Assembly: GCF_012396185.1 (NCBI RefSeq)
Contig: NZ_JAAXOW010000002.1
Coordinates: forward strand, 637,261-701,260
Source of the DNA: Sanguibacter hominis ATCC BAA-789
Lineage (GTDB): Bacteria > Actinomycetota > Actinomycetes > Actinomycetales > Cellulomonadaceae
Length of the DNA: 64,000 nt
Direction of reading: 5' to 3'
A program made the translations under genes and the position numbers. Under the pieces are notes generated by a model, which searched no databases, was not told where the DNA came from, and saw nothing but the letters and a program-made list of their open reading frames with translations. This document shows, piece after piece, positions 54,378 through 61,515 of this stretch. How positions within the stretch are numbered: position 1 is the stretch's first letter; each line of letters opens with the position of its first letter.

Positions 54378-55414
54378 GCGCCGTCGCCCGTGTCCGCGTC
54401 GCCGTCCTGGGTCTCGGCTCCGCCGTCGGCCTCCTGCGCGACGGCGGTGCGTGCGGTGCGGTCGACCTCGGCGAGCCGCACGACCGGGGGCGCGACCGCG
54501 GTCGCGCCGGACTGCGGACCGTAGTGCCCGACCGTCCCGGAGGCCTGGGCTGCGAGCGTGAGGACGGTCGTGATCTGGCCCGTCGTGGTGCCGGCGTCGG
54601 CGACCGTGCTGATCGGCGTCTCGCCCTCGGCGATCGCGTCGAGGAGCGCCGTGCTAGTGCCGGTCGCGACGACGACAGCGGCCTCGGACCCGGAGACCGC
54701 TGCGGCCGCGAGCTCCTGGTGGATGAGGCGCGTGGTCTCGGCCTGGGTGCCGCTGCTCGGCGTCTCGTCGCTCTTCGGCTCGTCCGCGCTCGTGAGCAGG
54801 ACGATCATGTCCGCGGGGGCCGCGTCCGGCTGCGCGTAGGTGACCAGGTCGCCAGCGGCGAGGAGTCCCTGGAGCACGCTCGCGTCCGGGGAGTACGCGT
54901 CGGGCTTGCTCGAGTCGATCTGGACGAGCGAGAGCACGAGCGCGGTCGCGAGGTCCGCGTCGACCGAGCCGTCTGGGGACTCAGGGAGGTACTGGGCGAG
55001 GTTGGCGGCGAGCGACTGGCGGAACTTGGCCTGGCCCTCGCTCGTCCACGTGTCCGCGAGCTGCACCCGCGCGGTCACCTTCCCGCCGCCGGCGGCGACA
55101 CGCTCGGAGAGCGCGGCGACGGTCTCGTCCCTCGCGGAGTCGAGCTCGACGATCGCGACGCGGCGGCCGGCGATCGACCCGGCGACGAGGCTCGGTGCGG
55201 TCGCGTCGAGGAACGCGTCGCGCTGCGAGAGGTCGGCGGCTGCCTCGTCGAGGTCAGCGCGCAGCTTCTCCTTGTCGGCACGCAGGGACTCGACCTGGCC
55301 GGTGAGCTGGTCGCCGATCGCCTCCTTGAGCGGGCCTGCGCCCAGCACGATGCCCACGGCGAGCGCCAGGAACACCGAGATGAGGGAGACGAGGTGGTAG
55401 CGGAAGTCGATCAC
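54374..55414 (-). CDS. steB: SteB/MctB family protein (copper-transport / division factor)
   Basis: A 346-residue protein with one N-terminal membrane helix (residues 3-27, DFRYHLVSLISVFLALAVG), a coiled coil (about 35-70, VESLRADKEKLRADLDEAA) and an Ala/Thr-rich extracytoplasmic domain. The family is known as MctB (copper) in Mycobacterium and SteB in Corynebacterium, where with SteA it influences cell separation through peptidoglycan hydrolase control. The start is a GTG at 55414; the gap to steA is 52 bp. The C-terminal tail is acidic. Confidence 0.88.
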   Translation of the reverse strand: MIDFRYHLVSLISVFLALAVGIVLGAGPLKEAIGDQLTGQVESLRADKEKLRADLDEAAADLSQRDAFLDATAPSLVAGSIAGRRVAIVELDSARDETVAALSERVAAGGGKVTARVQLADTWTSEGQAKFRQSLAANLAQYLPESPDGSVDADLATALVLSLVQIDSSKPDAYSPDASVLQGLLAAGDLVTYAQPDAAPADMIVLLTSADEPKSDETPSSGTQAETTRLIHQELAAAAVSGSEAAVVVATGTSTALLDAIAEGETPISTVADAGTTTGQITTVLTLAAQASGTVGHYGPQSGATAVAPPVVRLAEVDRTARTAVAQEADGGAETQDGDADTGDGA

Positions 55415-55466
55415 GGCGGGGGTTCATCCTCGGTCGGTAGCGGAGTTGCGGGTGGGGCCGGGCTGG

Positions 55467-56663
55467 TCAGGGTGAGGCGAACAGCCCCAGGATCCAGCTC
55501 CAGACGTCGTCCATCCAGGCTCCCGTGAGCCCGAAGAGAGTCTGCCCGGCGGCGGTCGACATGAGCGCGACGACGAGAGCGACGAGGCCGGAGACGACGA
55601 GCATCGCCAGCTGCGCGTTCGAGATCCGCTGGCGGTAGAGGCGGGAGACGCCCTTGGCGTCGACGAGCTTGCCACCGACGCGCAGTCGGGTGAGGAAGGT
55701 CGACGCCATGCCGGAACGGCCCTTGTCGAGGAACTCGACGAGGGTGACGTGCGTACCGACGGCCACGATCACGTCGGCGCCCTTGTCGTCGGCGAGGAGC
55801 ATCGCGATGTCCTCGCTCGTGCCGGTCGCAGGAAACACGACGTGCTTCGCCCCGAGGCGCTCGACGCGCTCGAGTCCGGGCGCCTTGCCGTCCCGGTACG
55901 CGTGCACGACGATCTCCGCGCCGCTCGTGAGGGCCTTGTCCGAGACGGAGTCCATGTCGCCGACGATGATGTCCGGGCGCCAGCCCTCGTCGAGGATCGC
56001 GTCGGCACCGCCGTCGACACCGATGAGGACCGGGCGATACTCGCGGATGTACGGACGGAGCGTCGCGAGGTCCTCGCGGTAGTGGTAGCCGCGGACGACG
56101 ATGAGCGCCTGCCGCCCTTCGAGCTTGGTGGAGATCTCCGGGACCCCGACGCCGTCGAGGAGGAGCTCTCGCTCGCGGCGCAGGTAGTCCATCGTGTTCG
56201 CAGCGAACGCCTCGAGCTGGGCGGACAGCCCCTCGCGCGCCTCGGCGAGGCTCACGTCGATGGTCTCGGCCGTCTGCAGCTCACCCTCGGCGACGAGGTG
56301 ACCACCGTGGAGGACCTGGGCACCGTCGACCTGGACGCGCTGCCCCTCGGTGAGCGCCATGATGTCGGGTCCGAGGTCGTCGATCAGCGTGATGCCTGCC
56401 TCGACGATGATCTCGGGTCCGAGGTTCGGGTAGCGGCCCGAGATGGACTTCGAGGCGTTGAGGATCGCGGCGGGCTGCGCGGCGACGAGCGCCTCGGCAG
56501 CGACGCGGTCGATGTCGAGGTGGTCGATGACCGCGATCTCGCCTGCGCGGAGTCGCTTCGTCAGGCTCTTGGTGCGGGGGTCGACGCGGACGGGCGCGAG
56601 GAGCCCAGGGGTCGCGACGTCGGTCCGTCGTCTGCGGGAGGTGAGTTTCATCGTGAAGATCAT
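55467..56663 (-). CDS. steA: SteA: membrane-anchored thiamine-pyrophosphokinase-fold division protein
   Basis: A 398-residue protein. An N-terminal domain (PGLLAPVRVDPRTKSLTKRL, GEIAVIDHLDIDRVAAEALV) precedes a TPK-like fold with VLIGVDGGADAILDEGWRPD and IVGDMDSVSDKAL. Near the C-terminus LAMLVVSGLVALVVALMS is a membrane helix, followed by a short amphipathic tail. Corynebacterial SteA acts with SteB in division. It starts inside the recN stop (ATGA); an ATG at 56651 is an alternative. Confidence 0.9.
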   Translation of the reverse strand: MIFTMKLTSRRRRTDVATPGLLAPVRVDPRTKSLTKRLRAGEIAVIDHLDIDRVAAEALVAAQPAAILNASKSISGRYPNLGPEIIVEAGITLIDDLGPDIMALTEGQRVQVDGAQVLHGGHLVAEGELQTAETIDVSLAEAREGLSAQLEAFAANTMDYLRRERELLLDGVGVPEISTKLEGRQALIVVRGYHYREDLATLRPYIREYRPVLIGVDGGADAILDEGWRPDIIVGDMDSVSDKALTSGAEIVVHAYRDGKAPGLERVERLGAKHVVFPATGTSEDIAMLLADDKGADVIVAVGTHVTLVEFLDKGRSGMASTFLTRLRVGGKLVDAKGVSRLYRQRISNAQLAMLVVSGLVALVVALMSTAAGQTLFGLTGAWMDDVWSWILGLFASP

Positions 56664-58378
56664 CCCATGTCGGCGGCGGCGAGAAGCTCCGCGGCGTGCG
56701 TGCGCGCGGCGTCGGACTCTTCCTGCCCTGAGAGCATGCGGGCCAGCTCCGTCACACGGTCGTCGGACGTGACGACGGTGACGTCGGACTGCGTGACGAC
56801 GTCCCCGCCCGAGCCGGTGGACTTGGTGACGACGAGGTGCTGGTCGGCGTACGCGGCGACCTGGGCGAGGTGCGTGACGACGACGACCTGGGCGGAGCGG
56901 GCGAGCGCGGCGAGCCTGCGGCCCACCTCGAGGGCGGCGCGGCCGCCGATCCCTGCGTCCACCTCGTCGAACACGAAGGTCGGGACGCCCCCGCCGCGTT
57001 CCTCGCGCGCGGCCTGGGCGAGCACGACCTCGATCGCGAGCATGACGCGGGACAGCTCGCCGCCGGAGGCGCCCTTGCCGAGCGGGCTCGCGGGTGCTCC
57101 GGGGTGCGGGCGCAGGCTCATGACGACGGCGTCCGCGCCCCACGGTCCGGGCTCGTCGGGGCGGACCTCGACCTCGAGCCGGGCACCCGCCATGGCGAGT
57201 CCGTCGAGCTCGGCAGAGACGAGATCGGCGAGCCGCGCCCCGACCTCGCGTCGGGTCGCACTGATCGTCGCGGCCCGTTCGGTGAGCGCCGCGTCGATCT
57301 CGTCCCGGCGGGCAGCGAGGTCGGCGAGCCGCTCGTCGCCACCCTCGAGGTCGAGCAGGCGCAGGCCTGCAGCGGACGCCCACTCGAGGACGGCGTCGAC
57401 GTCGCTGCCGTAGCTGCGGGTGAGCTGGCCGAGCTGGGCGCGGCGGGTGTTGGCCTCTTCGAGCCGGCCAGGGTCGACAGCGAGGTCCTGCAGGTATCCG
57501 GACAGGTCCGCGGCGAGCTCGGCGAGCTGAAAGCCGATCTCGGCGGCGCGTTCGGCGAGGCGTGCGAGCGACGGGTCGTGGGCGGCGGCGGCCTCGAGCT
57601 CTCGGCGTGCACGCTCGACGAGCGCGACGGCGGAGGGCGCGTCGCCGGACGCGAACTCGTCGCCCGTGACGGCGTCGTGCGCGACCGCAGTCCGTGCCCG
57701 GAGGTCCTCGACGTTGCTCATCCGGGCGATCTCGGCATCGAGCTCGGTGTCCTCGTGCGGCTGCGGGTCGACCCGCTCGACCTCGGCGAGGCCCAGGCGG
57801 AGCAGCTCGGCCTCGCGTGCACGGTCGTCGCGCTGGGAGGTGAGCCGGTCGATCTCCTCGGCGACGGCGCCCCGCTCGGTCCACAGCGCGTGGTAGTCGT
57901 CGAGCGCGCGGGCGTGAGCCGCCCCGGCGAAGGTGTCGAGCGCGTCGCGCTGACGTCGCGGGGACCGCAGGCGCAGCTGGTCGCTCTGGCCGTGCACCGT
58001 GACCAGCTCTTCTGCGAGGTCGGCGAGGACGCTCTGCGGCACGCTGCGGCCTCCGAGGTGCGCGCGCGACCGCCCCGAGGTGATGGTGCGCAGGACGACG
58101 AGGGAGCCGTCGTCGTCGAGCGCGCCGCCAGCGTCCTCGACGCGTTCAGCGACGGCGGAGCCGGGGGCGAGGACGAAGCGCCCCTCGGCGAGAGCCCGGT
58201 CGGCACCGGTGCGCACACGCTCGGAGTCGGCCTTGCCACCGAGCAGGAGGTCGAGCCCGGTCAGGAGCATGGTCTTGCCGGCGCCCGTCTCGCCGGTGAT
58301 CGCCGTGAGCCCCGGGGCGAGCGGGATGTGGGCCCGGCTGATCACTCCGAGGTTCTCGATCACGATCTCTTCGAGCAC
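56660..58378 (-). CDS. recN: DNA repair protein RecN
   Basis: A 572-residue SMC-like ATPase. Walker A is ITGETGAGKTMLLTGLDLLL, then a long coiled-coil region, and the C-terminal lobe has the ABC signature KGASGGELSRVMLAIE and Walker B FVFDEVDAGIGG. It acts in double-strand-break repair. The GTG at 58378 has GAAGGA upstream and lies 2 bp after the NAD kinase stop. No SOS box is visible just upstream, so it is probably transcribed with the tlyA-nadK genes. Confidence 0.94.
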   Translation of the reverse strand: MLEEIVIENLGVISRAHIPLAPGLTAITGETGAGKTMLLTGLDLLLGGKADSERVRTGADRALAEGRFVLAPGSAVAERVEDAGGALDDDGSLVVLRTITSGRSRAHLGGRSVPQSVLADLAEELVTVHGQSDQLRLRSPRRQRDALDTFAGAAHARALDDYHALWTERGAVAEEIDRLTSQRDDRAREAELLRLGLAEVERVDPQPHEDTELDAEIARMSNVEDLRARTAVAHDAVTGDEFASGDAPSAVALVERARRELEAAAAHDPSLARLAERAAEIGFQLAELAADLSGYLQDLAVDPGRLEEANTRRAQLGQLTRSYGSDVDAVLEWASAAGLRLLDLEGGDERLADLAARRDEIDAALTERAATISATRREVGARLADLVSAELDGLAMAGARLEVEVRPDEPGPWGADAVVMSLRPHPGAPASPLGKGASGGELSRVMLAIEVVLAQAAREERGGGVPTFVFDEVDAGIGGRAALEVGRRLAALARSAQVVVVTHLAQVAAYADQHLVVTKSTGSGGDVVTQSDVTVVTSDDRVTELARMLSGQEESDAARTHAAELLAAADMG

Positions 58379-58380
58379 TG

Positions 58381-59307
58381 TCAGTCCTTCGGGTGGTGCG
58401 GGATGACGGGCTGGGACCCGGTGCGCGGCGCGCCGCCCCGCCAGCCGACGACAGGCAGGGAGAACTTGCGCACGAGCCTGTCGGTGAACGGCGCGTGGCT
58501 CAGCCGTGCGAGACGCACGGGGTCGGAGCCGCGCCGCACCTCGATGCGTGCACCGGGCGCGACGTCGATCCGGCGTCGCCCGTCGAGGGTGAGCACGCCG
58601 CCTGACTGGGAGCGGGTCACGATCTCGACTGCGAAGGTCGATCGCGGACCGACCACGAGCGGGCGGGCGAACAGGGCGTGCGCGGCGAGCGGCACGAGGA
58701 GCATCGCGTCGACGTCGGGCCACACGACGGGCCCTCCGGCGGAGAACGCGTGCGCAGTCGATCCGGTGGCGGTCGAGATGACGACACCGTCACAACCGAA
58801 CGAGGACAACGGCCTCCCGTCGACCTCGATCGCGACCTCGAGCATGCGCTGCCGGTCGGCCTTCTCGACGGTCGCCTCGTTGAGGGCCCAGCCGACGACG
58901 GGACGTTCGTGGCCGGGTGCGCGAACCTCGACCTCGACGACCCCGCGTTCCTCGACCTCGTAGTCGCGGGCGGCGACGCGCTGGACGGCGTCCCGCAGGT
59001 CGTCTCGCTCGCTCTCGGCGAGGAAGCCCACGTGACCGAGGTTGACGCCGAGGATGGGCGCCGACGTCCCGCGCGTGAGCTCGGCGGCACGCAGGATCGT
59101 CCCGTCTCCCCCGAGCACGACGACGATCTCGGCGTCGGCCGTCTCGGGGCGTCGAGCGCCGACGAGGTCGCCGTGCGGGGTCGGCAGGTCCTGGTCGTGC
59201 AGGACGACCGTGAAGCCTGCCGCCGTGAGCTCGTGCATCGCCTCCCGGAGGGCGACGAGCGCCTCGGGCCGGCCCCCGTGGGTCACCACGATCGCGGTCC
59301 TGGTCAC
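58381..59307 (-). CDS. nadK: NAD kinase
   Basis: A 308-residue ATP- or polyphosphate-dependent NAD kinase (PpnK). IVVVLGGDGTILRAAEL carries the GGDG motif, VGWALNEATVEK the NE/D motif and GCDGVVISTATGSTAHAFSAGG the third motif. It makes NADP. The GTG at 59307 has GGAGGTGACCA upstream and overlaps the tlyA stop by 4 bp. Confidence 0.95.
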   Translation of the reverse strand: MTRTAIVVTHGGRPEALVALREAMHELTAAGFTVVLHDQDLPTPHGDLVGARRPETADAEIVVVLGGDGTILRAAELTRGTSAPILGVNLGHVGFLAESERDDLRDAVQRVAARDYEVEERGVVEVEVRAPGHERPVVGWALNEATVEKADRQRMLEVAIEVDGRPLSSFGCDGVVISTATGSTAHAFSAGGPVVWPDVDAMLLVPLAAHALFARPLVVGPRSTFAVEIVTRSQSGGVLTLDGRRRIDVAPGARIEVRRGSDPVRLARLSHAPFTDRLVRKFSLPVVGWRGGAPRTGSQPVIPHHPKD

Positions 59308-60188
59308 TGGTCACCTCCGTCGGTCGTCGCGCCGACCACGAAGGCCTGGCGCCCCTCAGAGTCTGCCACCGCGGCGCGCACGGCGGCGGCGGTCCACGCC
59401 GGGTCGACCCCGCGGCGGTGCGGGCTGAACCAGCAGAAGAACTCACGGTTGCCGCTCGGGCCGGGCAGCGAGCTCGCTGCGACGGCGACGGGTGGCGCGC
59501 CCAGCCCGGTCGCGCACCGCACGACGTCGAGCACAGCGGTGACGTGCAGCTCGGGATCGCGGACGACGCCGCCGCGACCGAGCCTCTCGCGACCCACCTC
59601 GAACTGCGGCTTGACCATGAGCAGCAGGTCGGCTGCGGGCGCGGAGGCACGCAGTGCCGGGAGGATGAGCGTCAGCGAGATGAAGGACAGGTCGCCGACG
59701 ACGACCTGCACGTCGTCGGGAAGGTCGTCCGGCGTGAGCTCACGTGCGTTCGCGCCCTCGCGCACGACGACGCGCGGGTCTGCCCGCAGGGTCGGGTCGA
59801 GCTGGTCGTGGCCGACGTCGAGTGCGACCACCTGGCGCGCACCGCGCTCGAGCAGCACCTGGGTGAACCCGCCGGTCGACGCGCCGAGGTCGAGGCAGAC
59901 CGCTCCGTCGATCACGGGACGTGCGCACGGGAGGACGTGGTCGGCGAGCGCGTCGATCGCGTCGAGTGCTCCGGCGAGCTTGTGACCGGCGCGCGACACG
60001 TACCGGTCGACGTCGCCGGGGAGCAGGACGAGAGACGTGGTGTCGTCGACGGGGTGCGAAGCCCGGGTGACGGCAACGCCGTCAGCGAGGACGCGGCCGT
60101 CGCGCACCGCGTGCGCGGCGAGCGTGCGTGATCGGACGAGCCCGCGCGCGACGAGGGCGACGTCGACGCGGTGGGCGCCTGAGGTCAT
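59304..60188 (-). CDS. tlyA: TlyA-type rRNA 2'-O-methyltransferase
   Basis: A 294-residue protein with an N-terminal S4 RNA-binding domain (VDVALVARGLVRSRTLAAHAV) and a FtsJ-like methyltransferase domain: VSRAGHKLAGALDA with the conserved K, CLDLGASTGGFTQVLLERGA (SAM motif), VGDLSFISLTLILPAL and MVKPQFEVGRERLG. The mycobacterial homologue methylates 16S and 23S rRNA and confers capreomycin susceptibility. It follows the 50-residue protein by 1 bp and precedes nadK. Confidence 0.93.
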   Translation of the reverse strand: MTSGAHRVDVALVARGLVRSRTLAAHAVRDGRVLADGVAVTRASHPVDDTTSLVLLPGDVDRYVSRAGHKLAGALDAIDALADHVLPCARPVIDGAVCLDLGASTGGFTQVLLERGARQVVALDVGHDQLDPTLRADPRVVVREGANARELTPDDLPDDVQVVVGDLSFISLTLILPALRASAPAADLLLMVKPQFEVGRERLGRGGVVRDPELHVTAVLDVVRCATGLGAPPVAVAASSLPGPSGNREFFCWFSPHRRGVDPAWTAAAVRAAVADSEGRQAFVVGATTDGGDQ

Positions 60189-60189
60189 C

Positions 60190-60342
60190 TCAGCCCTCGT
60201 CCTGCCCGGTGAGGTGGGCCTCGAGTTCGCGGTGCACCTGCTCGACGACCTGGACGTGCTCGACGACGGGTCGCGCGGTCAGACCGTCGAGGCGCTCGAG
60301 CATGCGGTCGACCTCGGCGTCACCGGTGCGGCTGTCCTGCAT
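60190..60342 (-). CDS. Conserved 50-residue protein (Rv1693-like position)
   Basis: A 50-residue acidic helical protein, rich in Val, Glu and His (EHVQVVEQVHRELEAHL), with AGGAGG 5 bp before its ATG. A small gene of unknown function occupies the same place between the HAD phosphatase and tlyA in mycobacteria. A short amphipathic helix or coiled coil is likely. It is 1 bp upstream of the tlyA ATG, so coupling is probable. Confidence 0.8.
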   Translation of the reverse strand: MQDSRTGDAEVDRMLERLDGLTARPVVEHVQVVEQVHRELEAHLTGQDEG

Positions 60343-60389
60343 GGTCCTCCTGTCGGGTCGTCGCGGTGGCCCACGAGAAGGCCTCACCC

Positions 60390-60458
60390 AGGTTAGCCCG
60401 GCTGCCTGGCACGGCGACGCCGCAGCCTCAGACGTGTGGGTCCGGGGCTGCGGCGTCG
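60390..60458 (-). other. Hairpin and possible promoter before the small gene
   Basis: A 13-bp perfect stem (60415-60427 with 60446-60458, 18-nt loop) begins 20 bp after the HAD stop. TAACCT (minus strand, 60390-60395) follows and could be a -10 for the tlyA group. The hairpin may therefore end one transcript and the hexamer start the next. Confidence 0.45.
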
Positions 60459-60477
60459 ATGGTTGGGGACGGGCGGC

Positions 60478-61515
60478 TCAGTGGTCCCCGACCGCGAACT
60501 CCGGGACGGAGCGGGGGTCGACGGGGCCGGCTCCCGAGTCCACGCTGTCCCACGCCGCGGCGCACGCGGCGCGCACGATGTCGACGGCGTCTGCGTCGGT
60601 CGAGAGCTGCGTCTCGTCGAGCTCGAGGCGTCCGTCGGTGACGCGGGCTGCCGCGCCGCGGCTGACCCACCAGCCAGACTCGAGGCGGGGTTCGGGGTGC
60701 GCCACGAGCAGCGCACGAAGGTCCTCACCGATGAGGTGGGGGCGCAGGTGCGGCTCGGCGAGCACGTCGTCGCGAGCGGTGTTGACGCCTGTCAGGACGT
60801 GCAGGCCGGGATATCCCCCGGCCCGCGCGCCGGCGAGGTCCGTGTCGAGACGGTCCCCGACGACGAGCACGCGCTCGGCGCCCGCCCGCTCGACCGCGAG
60901 CTCGTACATCCGCGGGGACGGCTTGCCAGCGCTGTCGGGCGTCACGCCCGTCGCGTTGACGACGGCCCCCACGAGCGAGCCGTTGCCCGGGGCGTAGCCA
61001 CGGGCGGTCGGCAGGGAGAGGTCGAGGTTGCTCGCGACATACCAGGCCCCGCGGCCGACGGCGTAGGCCGCCTCGGCGAGGTCGGCCCAGCCGAGCTCGG
61101 GCGCGAAGCCCTGGACGACCGCGTCAGGCTCGTCGTCGGCAGAGCCGACGATCGCGAAGCCCGAGGTGGTCACGGCTGTGCGCAGGCCGGCGCCACCGAT
61201 GACGAGCACCTTCGCCCCGGGGGCGAGACGCGTCTCGAGCACCTTGGCCGCGGCCTGGGCCGCAGTCATGACCTCGTCGGGCTGGGTCGGGATCCCGAGC
61301 GTGGTGAGCTGGTCAGCGACCGACCCGGGCTCGCGCGACGCGTTGTTCGTCACATAGACGAGCCGGAGCCCGCGTTCCCGCGCCGACGTGAGGCCGTCCG
61401 CGGCATGGTCGATCGGCAGCGGGCCACGGTAGGCGACGCCGTCGAGGTCGACGAGCGCGAGGTCGTAGGCCTCGGCGAGCGGCAGGTCGGTCCCGATGAG
61501 GCCGGCTGCGGTCAC
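60478..61515 (-). CDS. HAD-IIA family sugar/phosphoglycolate-type phosphatase
   Basis: A 345-residue HAD hydrolase of the NagD/PGPase-like class. Motif I is LALVDLDGVAYRGPLPID, motif II LVYVTNNASREPGSV, and motif IV VLVVGDRLDTDLAGARAGGY. A C2 cap with GLRTAVTTSGFAIVG lies between. The Mycobacterium counterpart at the same site (Rv1692) is a glycerol-3-phosphate phosphatase; that activity is a reasonable guess. The GTG overlaps the upstream stop by 4 bp. Confidence 0.9.
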   Translation of the reverse strand: MTAAGLIGTDLPLAEAYDLALVDLDGVAYRGPLPIDHAADGLTSARERGLRLVYVTNNASREPGSVADQLTTLGIPTQPDEVMTAAQAAAKVLETRLAPGAKVLVIGGAGLRTAVTTSGFAIVGSADDEPDAVVQGFAPELGWADLAEAAYAVGRGAWYVASNLDLSLPTARGYAPGNGSLVGAVVNATGVTPDSAGKPSPRMYELAVERAGAERVLVVGDRLDTDLAGARAGGYPGLHVLTGVNTARDDVLAEPHLRPHLIGEDLRALLVAHPEPRLESGWWVSRGAAARVTDGRLELDETQLSTDADAVDIVRAACAAAWDSVDSGAGPVDPRSVPEFAVGDH

